Source: Bacteriovorax sp037444575 (lineage in GTDB: Bacteria; Bdellovibrionota; Bacteriovoracia; Bacteriovoracales; Bacteriovoracaceae). Taken from it: a stretch of 64,000 bases of DNA. The stretch covers positions 248,001 through 312,000 of the forward strand of contig JBBIME010000007.1 in the NCBI GenBank assembly GCA_037444575.1. The letters are read 5' to 3'. Below the pieces are notes generated by a model. The model did no database searches and was not told the origin of the DNA. It worked only from the letters and a program-made list of their open reading frames with translations. Position 1 is the first letter of the stretch. Each line of letters starts with the position of its first letter. Made by a program: the position numbers and the translations under genes. Below, piece after piece: positions 15,261-24,037 of this stretch.

Positions 15261-15968
15261 ATGCGATTAATCACTGTTGATAATGGAAATACAAATCCTC
15301 ACGTTGGCATCTATTTAGGTGATAAGCTTTCATCTGTTATTCCTTTAAAAGAATACTCTCCACTTCAAGATGATTTCATAATTGTTTCTGATGTCGGAGC
15401 CCCCCTTTCTTTTAAACCTAGTTTTAATCTAAAAACAAAACGCCATACAAAAGATAATCCCCATTTTTTTGATATGCCTGTTCACTATGCTGAAACGTTG
15501 GGCGAAGACCGACTTGTTTTAGGCTATCTTCTTTTTAAAAACATAAAAGATACGAACGAAAGAATTCTTGCTATTGATGCAGGAACTTTTATTACGATGG
15601 ATATAATCACTTCTTCTGGATTTATGGGAGGCTATATATTCCCAGGAATGAAGACCTTTCTTTCGTCTTACTCAAAAGGATCTAAGCTCCCTATTCTTTC
15701 AAAAAATGATTTAATGATTAAAGATCTTCCTCACACTACAGAAGAAGCAATACAAGGAGCGTCTGACGTTTATCTGGATTCAGTTTTAGGAAGCGTAATA
15801 AAAAAAACTTCCCCGAGCAAAATTATAATTACAGGGGGAAGCTTAGAGGTGATTAAAAATAAAATTGAAATGCTTAATTTAAAAGTTCAGCTTGAGTCAG
15901 ATCCTCATTTAATACATTCAGCACTGGCGCTGATATATCATCTTCATCTTTATCCAAAAGAGTCTTAA
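15261..15968 (+). CDS. coaX: Type III pantothenate kinase
   Basis: Phosphorylates pantothenate with ATP, the first step of CoA synthesis proper. The ASKHA-fold motifs of CoaX are present: VDNGNT (6-11, phosphate loop), GEDRLV (81-86), IDAGTFITMD with the catalytic Asp106, and GGYIFPGM (123-130). At 235 residues it is slightly shorter than typical CoaX (about 255). It is the last gene of the reductase-panB-coaX operon. Its final 95 bases are overlapped in antisense by the next gene on the minus strand. Confidence 0.92.
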   Translation: MRLITVDNGNTNPHVGIYLGDKLSSVIPLKEYSPLQDDFIIVSDVGAPLSFKPSFNLKTKRHTKDNPHFFDMPVHYAETLGEDRLVLGYLLFKNIKDTNERILAIDAGTFITMDIITSSGFMGGYIFPGMKTFLSSYSKGSKLPILSKNDLMIKDLPHTTEEAIQGASDVYLDSVLGSVIKKTSPSKIIITGGSLEVIKNKIEMLNLKVQLESDPHLIHSALALIYHLHLYPKES

Positions 15969-16170
15969 GCTTAGCTGGAATTTCTACTGCACGATATTTT
16001 TTTCCATTCGTCGTTCTAATCCAATATCCTTTCACTAACTTTTCTTCAACAACCATGCGAATAGGTTTCATACTCACGATATGATCAAGATTAATTAAAA
16101 GTGTTTCAAAAACATTGTCCACTGACTGACCGTCTTTTGGTGAAACAATTTTAAATTTTTGTAATGACAT
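15874..16170 (-). CDS. Small conserved-looking hypothetical protein
   Basis: A 98-residue soluble protein of unknown function. The core (TLLINLDHIVSMKPIR, GYWIRTTNGKKYRAVEIPAKL) is a beta-rich pattern reminiscent of short LytTR- or FlbD-like proteins, though I cannot assign a family. AGAGGG lies four bases before the ATG and a perfect TATAAT lies about 30 bases upstream, so it is probably a real gene. The last third overlaps the 3' end of coaX by 95 bases on the opposite strand, which is unusual. Confidence 0.6.
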   Translation of the reverse strand: MSLQKFKIVSPKDGQSVDNVFETLLINLDHIVSMKPIRMVVEEKLVKGYWIRTTNGKKYRAVEIPAKLKTLLDKDEDDISAPVLNVLNEDLTQAELLN

Positions 16171-16201
16171 AAAACCCTCTTGTAGAAATTACGATAGAGG
16201 G

Positions 16202-16207
16202 ATTATA
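16202..16207 (-). promoter_or_regulatory. Consensus -10 box for the small gene at 15874-16170
   Basis: A perfect TATAAT on the minus strand (16207-16202). No convincing -35 is found at the proper distance (CTTTTA at best). The start would be near 16195, giving a leader of about 25 bases with the AGAGGG ribosome binding site. Confidence 0.45.
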
Positions 16208-16244
16208 GACCCTATAGGAAAACTTAAAAGAGAGGTTGTATAAA

Positions 16245-16970
16245 TTACAGGTTCTTTATGTGTATCGCCCGAAGACGTAAGGCCGTAAAAAGGCTGATCG
16301 CTAGAGGCATGTAAAAACCAAAAAACTTGAAATTGATGAAAAGAAGAGCCGCCACAAAGGAGCCAGCGATAAAAGACCAATAAATTCCAAATCTGCACCA
16401 CATTGCAAATAACTCGCGTTGATGAAGATTATTGCGTGTCGACCAAATCCTAACCAGACCAATCCCAAAATCAGTTGTGGGCCCTGTTAGATGGGTTGTA
16501 CGAATAACCATACCGGAAGCAGAAGAAATAACCGCATTTTGCAGACCGCAAGTGAAGGCTAAAAGAAAGAGTAGGAAGTAATCTCTTTGGGCCGTAAGCG
16601 GCTCACCAAACTCTCCAAAGTATCCAAATGTACCTAAGAGCGTAATAAGAAGAATGTTGAAGATAATGAAAGAAAAAATAAGTGAGTACCGTGGTATCTC
16701 GTTCTTAATTCTTTGGCGCTCCACATTCCAGGCTGAAATAATGACCCCAAATAAAAAAAAGATAGGAACCAAAAGCATTCCAATCATTGTTGACCAATCA
16801 AATTTAGCGCCGGCCACACCAGCAAGTGTTGCAAATCCAGTGACATGGGAAACAAATCGATGAACTGCAAGATAGCCTGCAGTGTTTAGTGATCCCCCCT
16901 GGAAGGCCAGGAGAAACCAAATAAATAGATTGTTTGGTTCAAATAATAAGTCTTCTTTTCCTTTAAACAT
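16245..16970 (-). CDS. DUF1275 (YoaK-type) integral membrane protein
   Basis: Polytopic membrane protein, 241 residues with six or so hydrophobic segments. It shows the conserved DUF1275 pattern: AFQGGSLNTAGYL, FVSHVTGFATLAG, AFTCGLQNAVISSASG and IRTTHLTGPTTDFGIGL. The two internal, similar motif blocks (FVSHVTG and TTHLTG) reflect a duplicated half. The family's transport or enzymatic role is not established. The ATG at 16970 has a GGGG run about 13 bases upstream. It is divergent from tcdA. Confidence 0.9.
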   Translation of the reverse strand: MFKGKEDLLFEPNNLFIWFLLAFQGGSLNTAGYLAVHRFVSHVTGFATLAGVAGAKFDWSTMIGMLLVPIFFLFGVIISAWNVERQRIKNEIPRYSLIFSFIIFNILLITLLGTFGYFGEFGEPLTAQRDYFLLFLLAFTCGLQNAVISSASGMVIRTTHLTGPTTDFGIGLVRIWSTRNNLHQRELFAMWCRFGIYWSFIAGSFVAALLFINFKFFGFYMPLAISLFTALRLRAIHIKNL

Positions 16971-16992
16971 TTAATAATTATTCCCCCGCGGC

Positions 16993-17021
16993 TTCCAAAT
17001 GAAAAGTCAAAATTGTATAGT
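16993..17021 (+). promoter_or_regulatory. Possible promoter for tcdA, leaderless
   Basis: TTCCAA (16993-16998), a 17-base spacer and TATAGT (17016-17021). The start would coincide with the ATG at 17029, which has no Shine-Dalgarno sequence and matches the usual TcdA N-terminus. Confidence 0.4.
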
Positions 17022-17028
17022 TCGCTTC

Positions 17029-17838
17029 ATGAATGATTTTGATTACCAAGATTACAACCAGCGCTTTGGCGGTATCGCCCGACTTTACGGCGTCGAAGGA
17101 TTAAAAAATCTTTTGAATTCGCATGTCCTCATCGTAGGCCTTGGTGGCGTTGGAACCTGGGCAGCCGAAGCTCTCGCTCGTTCGGGTGTTGGATCCATCA
17201 CTTTAGTTGATCTCGATGATATCTGTATCACTAATACTAATCGCCAGATCCACGCAATGGATGGGCTGATTGGAAAAATGAAAGTCCATGCTATTAGTGA
17301 TCGAATTCTCGCGATCAATCCTCAATGCAAAGTTTTAGCTATTGAAGAATTCTTCACTGCAACGTCTGCCGATATGATCCTGGATAAAAAATACGATTAT
17401 GTTATCGATGCTATCGATAGCCTTCAAAATAAATGTGTGCTTGCAGCTCATTGCAAGGAAAAAAATATTCCGTTAATTGTTACTGGCGGAGCTGCGGGAA
17501 AAAGAAATCCATCGATGATAAAAGTTGATGATCTAGGACTTGCTTGTAACGATTCTCTTCTTTTTTCTCTACGAAAGAGATTGCGCCAGGAATTTTCTTT
17601 TCCATCAGGAGCAGGTTTTACTCGAAGTAAAAAACAAATTTTTAATATCGCCTGCGTCTATTCAGCAGAAGAGCCAATGTTTCCTAAAAGCGATGGAAGC
17701 GTTTGTTCCGTCGCCGATGCTTCCGTCAATCTTAAATTAGATTGTGAAACAGGTATGGGCTCCATCACTCACGTCACAGGAACATTCGGCTTTCTGGCCG
17801 CTAGTCACGTCATTGATAAAATTGCCTTGAAGGCTTAA
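17029..17838 (+). CDS. tcdA: tRNA threonylcarbamoyladenosine dehydratase (TcdA/CsdL)
   Basis: E1-like ATP-dependent enzyme that cyclises t6A to ct6A at tRNA position 37. Signatures are QRFGGIARLYGVEGL at the N-terminus, the nucleotide-binding HVLIVGLGGVGTWAAEALARSGVG, LVDLDDICITNTNRQIHA, VIDAIDSLQNK and VTGGAAGKRNPS. The C-terminal GSVCSVADASVNLKLDCETGMGS region is also typical. I chose the ATG at 17029 (269 residues) over 16999 because it gives the family's normal start and sits where the promoter predicts a leaderless mRNA. It converges on an exported-protein gene with nine bases between the stops. Confidence 0.92.
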   Translation: MNDFDYQDYNQRFGGIARLYGVEGLKNLLNSHVLIVGLGGVGTWAAEALARSGVGSITLVDLDDICITNTNRQIHAMDGLIGKMKVHAISDRILAINPQCKVLAIEEFFTATSADMILDKKYDYVIDAIDSLQNKCVLAAHCKEKNIPLIVTGGAAGKRNPSMIKVDDLGLACNDSLLFSLRKRLRQEFSFPSGAGFTRSKKQIFNIACVYSAEEPMFPKSDGSVCSVADASVNLKLDCETGMGSITHVTGTFGFLAASHVIDKIALKA

Positions 17839-17847
17839 GAAATCAAA

Positions 17848-18294
17848 TTATTCTTTAGAAACACCTGTTACTGTACAATCGTATTCTGGAGATACTGATA
17901 CTGGAACAATTAGTGTTACATCATATGTTCTGAATTTGATCTGAGATGGAATACCTTTATTCAAAGAGATCTCAAGAGTCTGTTTCTTCTTTCCGATGTT
18001 TCCCAAATGTCCTTCACTAGATCGGAAAGCCGGTGTCTTAATGATAATTCTATCAGCGCTTATTTCTTCTGAAACTTTTTCTAGATTTACTAATCCATTT
18101 GCACGCATCTCAATATTGTTATTGCGAGCATCAAAAATAAATCTAAAGTCTTCGTTGTAAGAGTCTCCGCCACCAAGGTCACATTTTGTATGAATTACTT
18201 TTCCTGCTAATAATTTTTCACTTTTTAGTGAGCTTGCAAAACTAGTTTGAGAAAACGCACTTGCGATAAGTAAGCAAAAAATGATCTTTTTCAT
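17848..18294 (-). CDS. Exported protein of unknown function
   Basis: A 148-residue protein with a clear signal peptide (KKIIFCLLIASAFSQTSFASS). The mature part looks all-beta, with a single Cys pair (CDLGGGDSYNEDF near the N-terminus and YDCTVTG at the C-terminus) that could form a disulfide. No family recognised. AGGAT lies before the ATG. It is a separate unit 87 bases downstream of the quinone-reductase-like gene. Confidence 0.65.
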   Translation of the reverse strand: MKKIIFCLLIASAFSQTSFASSLKSEKLLAGKVIHTKCDLGGGDSYNEDFRFIFDARNNNIEMRANGLVNLEKVSEEISADRIIIKTPAFRSSEGHLGNIGKKKQTLEISLNKGIPSQIKFRTYDVTLIVPVSVSPEYDCTVTGVSKE

Positions 18295-18381
18295 ATGAAA
18301 TCCTGGTTATTAGATTTTGGATAAGAAAATCTACCAGATTAAAAGAAATTCTCAATCAAGTATGTATTTATTACAGAGCGA

Positions 18382-18957
18382 TCAGTTATCTTGCAGGCCT
18401 TCTCGGTAGGCTTTATCTAAAAGAACATTGCGTTTTTTTTCATCAGCATTTTTAATCATGCCAAAACTTGTAACTGACACTGGACTTACACCGCAAAATT
18501 CCAGAATCGCTTTCTTCATCATATTAATGGCAGGGTGAAAGTAGACAAGATAAAGCCAAACGACAGGAGCATCACTTGTTACAATCAAGCGCGCACTTCG
18601 TCCGACTAGAAGTTTGTCCCACTTAAGGGAGTTTTCCCGGTATTTAAAGGCATAACCTGGAAGAAAAATGCGATCAATGAAGCCTTTCAAAAGGGCCGGA
18701 GGTGATGACCACCAAACAGGAAAAACAAAAACTAAATGATTGGCCCATTTAATAAGTTGTTGGGCCTCAACTAAATCTGGTTCTAAATTTTGAACTTTCT
18801 TATATCCATTTCGAAGAATTGGATCAAAGCGAAGATCGCTCAAATTGATTCTCTTCACATCTCCACCTTTTTCTTTTGCACCTTTTTCATAAGAGTTAGC
18901 AAGACAGGCGCAGAAAGAATTTTTATCTGGGTGGCCTAAAATGATGAGTGTCCTCAT
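18382..18957 (-). CDS. NAD(P)H:quinone oxidoreductase-like flavoprotein
   Basis: Flavodoxin-fold FMN/FAD oxidoreductase of the NQO1/MdaB/KefF type, 191 residues. Motifs are LIILGHPDKNSFCACLANSYEKG at the N-terminus (flavin phosphate loop), then FVFPVWWSSPPALLKGFIDRIFLPGYAF, the segment that binds the flavin and contacts the quinone. It probably reduces quinones or other electrophiles by two electrons. The start overlaps coaD by four bases, so the pair is translationally coupled, although a functional link to CoA synthesis is not obvious. Confidence 0.87.
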   Translation of the reverse strand: MRTLIILGHPDKNSFCACLANSYEKGAKEKGGDVKRINLSDLRFDPILRNGYKKVQNLEPDLVEAQQLIKWANHLVFVFPVWWSSPPALLKGFIDRIFLPGYAFKYRENSLKWDKLLVGRSARLIVTSDAPVVWLYLVYFHPAINMMKKAILEFCGVSPVSVTSFGMIKNADEKKRNVLLDKAYREGLQDN

Positions 18958-19460
18958 AAAATCGCTTTGTCTCCATGGAGTTTATGCAAAATATTTTTAG
19001 CGATCGTAGGCATGACATATTGGTCAATGCGCTCGTTAAGAAGAGCTAGTTCGCGAATGAGAGTTGAAGAAATTGTAGCAAAGTGGGGTTTAGCAAAAAG
19101 GCAGATGGTTTCAATTTCTTTATTGATCCCTCGGTTTCCAACAGAGAGTTCAAGCTCCATTTGATAATCTGAAGAGTTTCTTAACCCGCGCAGCAAAAAT
19201 TGAGCACCTTTATCTTCAGCAAAACGAGCAATGGTTCCCTTATGCTCGCAAACCTCAACATTTTTTAACTTATAGTATTCTACATAGGAGCGCATCATAT
19301 CCAGACGCTCTTCAGAGGTAAACATATACTCTTTTTTTGGGTTGGTTGCTGCTACCCAAATGACCTTATCGAAATGAGTTGCCGCTCTCATCATGATATC
19401 AGCATGTCCCCAAGTGGGAGGATTCGCGCTTATGGGATAGACAATGATTTTTTCGCTCAT
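18954..19460 (-). CDS. coaD: Phosphopantetheine adenylyltransferase
   Basis: Transfers AMP to 4'-phosphopantetheine, the penultimate step of CoA synthesis. The nucleotidyltransferase signature is present but drifted: YPISANPPTWGHADIM replaces the usual YPGSFDPxTxGHxDII while keeping the GH. FLLRGLRNSSDYQMELELSVGNR and the ISSTLIRELALL motif are canonical. At 168 residues the length is normal. It lies 3 kb from panB/coaX but on the other strand. GAGAG precedes the ATG. Confidence 0.92.
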   Translation of the reverse strand: MSEKIIVYPISANPPTWGHADIMMRAATHFDKVIWVAATNPKKEYMFTSEERLDMMRSYVEYYKLKNVEVCEHKGTIARFAEDKGAQFLLRGLRNSSDYQMELELSVGNRGINKEIETICLFAKPHFATISSTLIRELALLNERIDQYVMPTIAKNILHKLHGDKAIL

Positions 19461-19580
19461 AAATAGCTCTCAAATTTTATGTTTTCTCCTCTATTATACA
19501 CTTTATAAAAAGAATTCCTAGTGTTAGACTTTTGACTTCCAAAAAAGGATATAAGACGGTTCATTTACCAAGGAAAAATC

Positions 19581-22016
19581 ATGTCTGACAGCACCACTCA
19601 AAACACAGTCGAGTACAACTTTCAAGAAATCGAAGCCAAGTGGCAAAAGTACTGGGACGAACACAAAACGTTCAAAGCAGAAAACAATTCAAAGAAGCCA
19701 AAATACTACGCTCTCGATATGTTCCCCTTCCCATCTGGAGATGGACTCCACGTTGGTCACCCAGAGGGATACACTGCAACAGATATCATGTCTCGTTATA
19801 AGCGCATGCTAGGATTTAATGTTCTTCACCCAATGGGTTGGGATTCGTTTGGTCTTCCAGCTGAAAACTATGCAATGAAAACGGGAACACATCCAGATAT
19901 TACAACGAAAAAAAATATCGCGACATTTACTCGTCAATTAAAGTCTCTTGGATTTTCTTATGACTGGGATCGCGAAATTGCGACTTCAAACGTTGACTAC
20001 TACAGATGGACTCAATGGATCTTCGTTCAGCTTTACAACAAAGGTCTTGCTTACGAATCAGAAATGAATGTGAATTGGTGTCCAGCTCTTGGAACCGTTT
20101 TAGCTAATGAAGAAGTCATTGATGGAAAATCTGAAGTTGGCGGCCATCCCGTTATTCAACAAAAAATGAAACAATGGGTTTTAAGAATCACTGAATATGC
20201 TGAGCGCTTGCTTGCTGACATCGAAGATGTTGACTGGCCTGAATCAATCAAAGAAATGCAGAGAAACTGGATTGGTAAATCTGAAGGGGCAACGATTCAA
20301 TTCAAAGTTGACGGTCACACTGATTCAATCGAAGTATTCACAACAAGACCTGATACTCTTTTTGGAGCAACCTATATGGTTATCGCTCCTGAGCATGCTC
20401 TCGTTTCTAAACTTACAACTGCAGAACATAAATTTGCAATTGATGGTTACATCGAAACTTGTAAGCTAAAAAATGATTTAGAAAGAACAGAACTTAACAA
20501 AGATAAATCCGGTGTGTTCACTGGAGCTTATGCAATCAATCCAGCAAACAATAAAAAAATTCCTATCTGGATTGCAGATTACGTTTTAGCAACATATGGA
20601 ACAGGAGCCGTTATGGCCGTTCCTGCTCACGACGAAAGAGATCATGAGTTTGCAAAAAAATTCAATCTTCCAATCGTTCGAGTTATTGAAGGCGGAGATA
20701 AAGATATAGACGAAGCCGCTCACACTGGCGACGGCAAACATGTAAGCTCTGATTTCTTGGATGGATTGAATGTTGCTGACTCTAAGAAGAAAATGGTTGA
20801 GTGGCTTGAATCTAAAAAACTCGGCGCTGGAAAAATTAACTACAAACTTCGCGATTGGATTTTCTCTCGTCAAAGATATTGGGGTGAACCATTTCCAATT
20901 TTAAAATATGAAGATGGTACTGTTAGATGTTTAGATGCTGATGAACTTCCACTTTCTCTTCCTGATCTTCAAGAATTTAAGCCATCTGGAACTGGTGAAT
21001 CACCATTAGCAAACGCTACTGACTGGTTATGGATTACTGATCCAAAGACTGGGAAAAAAGCAAAACGCGAAACAAACACAATGCCTAACTGGGCAGGCTC
21101 TTGCTGGTACTATCTTCGTTTCTGTGATCCAAAAAATGAAAAAGAACCATGGAACAAAGACGTAGAAAAATATTGGATGCCAGTTGATTTATACATCGGG
21201 GGAGCTGAACACGCTGTTCTTCACTTATTGTATGCTCGCTTCTGGCACAAAGTTCTTTTTGATCTAGGTTTTGTTTCTACAAAAGAACCATTTCAAAAAT
21301 TAGTTAACCAAGGACTTATCTTAGCAAGTGACGGCGAGAAGATGAGTAAGTCTCGCGGAAATGTTGTTAACCCAGATCACGTTGTAAAAGAATTTGGTGG
21401 AGACTCTCTAAGACTTTATGAAATGTTCATGGGCCCATTAGAAAAAGTAAAACCATGGAATGAAAACGGTGTTAAGGGAGTTTTTAACTTCTTAAATCGC
21501 GCTTATAGATTTTTTGCAGATCCAACTCACATTGCAAGTGGATCTGAAACTGATGAGACTCTTAAGATCCTTCATAAAACAATTAAAAAAGTAACTGGCG
21601 ATTACGACAACCTAAGATTTAATACGGCCATTTCTAGTCTTATGGTTTTTGTTAATCACTGCTACAAAGTTGGAAAAGTAAATAAAGAGACAGCTGAAAC
21701 TTTCGCTCTTCTTTTAGCTCCAATGGCCCCACACGTAGGTGAGGAACTTTGGTCTCTTCTTGGACACAAAAACACTTTAGCTTATGAAGCATGGCCTAAG
21801 TTTGATGAAGCTTTAGCAAAAGATGACACAATTACTGTTGCCGTTCAGGTCAACGGAAAACTTCGTGCGACTTTAGAAGTTGAGCCAACAATTACTCAAG
21901 AAGAAATTCTTGCATTGTCTAAAGCTGATGAAAATGTAGCGAAGCATTTAGTAGGAACACTTGTTAAAGAAATTTATGTTCCTGGAAAAATTGTAAACTT
22001 TGTAGTGAAAGCTTAA
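19581..22016 (+). CDS. leuS: Leucine--tRNA ligase
   Basis: Class Ia aminoacyl-tRNA synthetase, 811 residues. The HIGH motif appears as LHVGHPEGYTATD, and the KMSKS loop as GEKMSKSRGNVVNPD. The connective-peptide editing domain is present (TTRPDTLFGATYMVIAPEH; YGTGAVMAVPAHDERDHEFA). The C-terminal anticodon and C-terminal domains end in VQVNGKLRATLEV and VKEIYVPGKIVNFV. The AAGGA upstream supports the ATG at 19581. It forms a two-gene unit with metG, 17 bases downstream. Confidence 0.98.
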   Translation: MSDSTTQNTVEYNFQEIEAKWQKYWDEHKTFKAENNSKKPKYYALDMFPFPSGDGLHVGHPEGYTATDIMSRYKRMLGFNVLHPMGWDSFGLPAENYAMKTGTHPDITTKKNIATFTRQLKSLGFSYDWDREIATSNVDYYRWTQWIFVQLYNKGLAYESEMNVNWCPALGTVLANEEVIDGKSEVGGHPVIQQKMKQWVLRITEYAERLLADIEDVDWPESIKEMQRNWIGKSEGATIQFKVDGHTDSIEVFTTRPDTLFGATYMVIAPEHALVSKLTTAEHKFAIDGYIETCKLKNDLERTELNKDKSGVFTGAYAINPANNKKIPIWIADYVLATYGTGAVMAVPAHDERDHEFAKKFNLPIVRVIEGGDKDIDEAAHTGDGKHVSSDFLDGLNVADSKKKMVEWLESKKLGAGKINYKLRDWIFSRQRYWGEPFPILKYEDGTVRCLDADELPLSLPDLQEFKPSGTGESPLANATDWLWITDPKTGKKAKRETNTMPNWAGSCWYYLRFCDPKNEKEPWNKDVEKYWMPVDLYIGGAEHAVLHLLYARFWHKVLFDLGFVSTKEPFQKLVNQGLILASDGEKMSKSRGNVVNPDHVVKEFGGDSLRLYEMFMGPLEKVKPWNENGVKGVFNFLNRAYRFFADPTHIASGSETDETLKILHKTIKKVTGDYDNLRFNTAISSLMVFVNHCYKVGKVNKETAETFALLLAPMAPHVGEELWSLLGHKNTLAYEAWPKFDEALAKDDTITVAVQVNGKLRATLEVEPTITQEEILALSKADENVAKHLVGTLVKEIYVPGKIVNFVVKA

Positions 22017-22033
22017 AAAAGAAAAGGATTTAT

Positions 22034-23521
22034 ATGAGTAAAAATTTTTATATTACAACCGCAATCGATTACCCAAACGGAAGTCCTCACATGGGGCATG
22101 CTCTAGAAAAGATTGTCAGCGATTCCTATGCTCGTTGGTATAAATTTCTAGGATACAATTCTTATTTTCTCACTGGAACAGACGAGAATGGACAAAAGCT
22201 TCTTGAATCAGCAAAAGAAGCAGGCATGTCGACAAAAGAATACGTCGATTTAAACTCTTCTAAGTTTAAAAAACTTTGTGCTGATTTAAACATCTCAAAC
22301 AACGATTTTATTCGCACAACTGAAGATCGCCACCATCATGTATGCAATGAACTCTGGAAAAAAATGGAAGCTAAAGGCGACATTTATTTTGGTGTTTACT
22401 CAGGCCAATACTGCTTAGCTTGTGAATCTTTTTACACAGAAACTCAAGCTCCTGATAATATTTGTCCAGCTCATGGAAAGCCTCTTACGTTAAAAGAAGA
22501 AGAAGGCTATTTCTTTAAAATGAGTTCTTATCAAGAATGGATCATCGCTCATATCAAGACTCATGAGAACTTCATCGTTCCGCATTCGTCTTTCAATGAA
22601 ATGCTCTCTCGTATTGAAGGCGATAAACTTCGCGATCTTCCTATCTCTCGTCCAAATGAAGGATGGGGAATTCCAGTTCCAGGAAATCCTAAGTTTGTTA
22701 TGTACACTTGGTTTGATGCTCTTATTAACTACTATGCTGGAGTTGTTCATACTGAGAATGAAAAATTCTGGCCAGCTTCTATGCACGTTATTGGAAAAGA
22801 CATCGCTTGGTTTCACACAATCATTTGGCCAATCATGCTTCACTCTGCTGGAGTCGCTCTTCCAAAGCAAGTTTATGTTCACGGAATGATTCTCGCTGAA
22901 GATGGAAAGAAAATGAGTAAATCATTAGGCAATGTTGTTGACCCACATGATATGCTAGCAAAATATCCGCTTGATAGTTTCCGCTATTATCTTCTTCGCG
23001 CTATTCCTTCTCATAGTGATGGACGTTTTTCTGAAAAAGAATTGATTGAAAAACACAACGCCGAATTAGGTAACAGTTATGGAAACCTCATCATGAGAGT
23101 TTTAAAACTTTACTTAAAAGACAATGCTCCTACTCTTGATGGAAAAGGTGTCACTCAAGAAGTTCATTTCGATGACTGCTTCAAAAAAATGAAAGAGCAT
23201 ATGGAAAAACGCGAACACAACAAGGCCCTTGAAGCGCTTTGGGAAGGTGTTAACAGCATGAACCAATACGTAAACACTAAAGAGCCATGGAAACTTAAAG
23301 AAGATAAAGTGGCCTTGAAACAAGTTGTTTATAACTGTGTTTATTCAATTCATGCGATCTCTACTCTGCTTTCACCTTTTCTTCCGGATACAGCGGAAAA
23401 GGCCCTTCAGCCGCTGGGAATAAAACTCACTTCTTTTGAAGAAGTAAAATTTGGTTCAACTGTTTATGAATTAACAGAGCCAACGCCTCTCTTTCCTAAA
23501 ATTGATCTACCTAAAGCTTAA
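22034..23521 (+). CDS. metG: Methionine--tRNA ligase
   Basis: Class Ia synthetase, 495 residues. ATAIDYPNGSPHMGHALEKI carries the HIGH-type motif, and GKKMSKSLGNVVDP the KMSKS loop. The connective-peptide zinc knuckle is a single set, CLACESFY plus CPAHGKPL, so the fourth ligand appears to be His. The protein stops after the anticodon-binding domain, lacking the C-terminal tRNA-binding (EMAP-like) domain of longer MetRS. AAAAGGA lies seven bases before the start. It follows leuS directly. Confidence 0.97.
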   Translation: MSKNFYITTAIDYPNGSPHMGHALEKIVSDSYARWYKFLGYNSYFLTGTDENGQKLLESAKEAGMSTKEYVDLNSSKFKKLCADLNISNNDFIRTTEDRHHHVCNELWKKMEAKGDIYFGVYSGQYCLACESFYTETQAPDNICPAHGKPLTLKEEEGYFFKMSSYQEWIIAHIKTHENFIVPHSSFNEMLSRIEGDKLRDLPISRPNEGWGIPVPGNPKFVMYTWFDALINYYAGVVHTENEKFWPASMHVIGKDIAWFHTIIWPIMLHSAGVALPKQVYVHGMILAEDGKKMSKSLGNVVDPHDMLAKYPLDSFRYYLLRAIPSHSDGRFSEKELIEKHNAELGNSYGNLIMRVLKLYLKDNAPTLDGKGVTQEVHFDDCFKKMKEHMEKREHNKALEALWEGVNSMNQYVNTKEPWKLKEDKVALKQVVYNCVYSIHAISTLLSPFLPDTAEKALQPLGIKLTSFEEVKFGSTVYELTEPTPLFPKIDLPKA

Positions 23522-23528
23522 AAACATT

Positions 23529-23557
23529 CTTCCCTGGGGAGTCTCTCCTCAGGGAAG
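23529..23557 (+). terminator. Strong hairpin after metG, possible terminator
   Basis: A 13-bp stem with a three-base loop: CTTCCCTGGGGAG, TCT, CTCCTCAGGGAAG (one G-U pair). There is no T-run directly behind it on the plus strand, so it may stabilise the 3' end or act with Rho rather than being a classical intrinsic terminator. Confidence 0.5.
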
Positions 23558-23635
23558 CCATAAAATTGAGTCGCTTTTTCACTCTCAATCTAAACTTTTC
23601 TTATATTAACTGTATATTTTTCCCACAAGCAAAAA

Positions 23636-23671
23636 TGTTATAAGTAATGGTAACTGTTAACTTATCTAACA
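23636..23671. repeat. Interrupted inverted repeat upstream of a small gene
   Basis: TGTTATAAGT (23636-23645) pairs with ACTTA-TC-TAACA (23660-23671), with an internal GTTAAC. It lies about 55 bases before the ATG at 23724 and could be an operator. The rest of the 23558-23723 gap shows only A+T-rich sequence. Confidence 0.3.
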
Positions 23672-23723
23672 ATACTCACTTTCTCTTTCCACCTAAAAGG
23701 AAAAAGGCTTTAAAATCAAATGC

Positions 23724-23978
23724 ATGGATGAAGAACAATTAGCATTAGTAGAAGAAGGTTTGAATCTTCTGATTAAGAAGTTCAAGCTCAATGAAAATCC
23801 CGGAGATCTAGAGCGCTTAAAGGCCGCTCAGGATGCAAAGCTTGCTATTCGCAAAGTCATACTCTCTGTTGCGATCAAAGGCGATATCAAAGACATTTGT
23901 CCTGTTATTGAAGGTGGCAAAGGGGCCGGATGGGAAGTGACAGATTTCAACGATAAAATTATTCGATATCATGCCTAG
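23724..23978 (+). CDS. Small hypothetical protein
   Basis: Eighty-four residues, soluble, with an amphipathic N-terminal half (LALVEEGLNLLIKKFKL, LERLKAAQDAKLAIRKVI) and a Gly-containing C-terminal half (PVIEGGKGAGWEVTDF). No family recognised. The start is uncertain because AAGG lies about 20 bases away and two other ATGs in different frames overlap it. It lies 60 bases ahead of yqeY on the same strand and may be co-transcribed. Confidence 0.5.
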   Translation: MDEEQLALVEEGLNLLIKKFKLNENPGDLERLKAAQDAKLAIRKVILSVAIKGDIKDICPVIEGGKGAGWEVTDFNDKIIRYHA

Positions 23979-24037
23979 TCTTGAATGCTTCTTCAATTTA
24001 ATCAATAATAGCTTCCATTAACTTGGAGGCCGTTATC

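Noticed and set aside
16175..16201. CCCTCT/AGAGGG inverted repeat that could hide the ribosome binding site of the gene at 15874-16170 (thermometer-like).
   Set aside because: The perfect TATAAT at 16207-16202 places the transcript start near 16195, so the upstream arm would not be transcribed.
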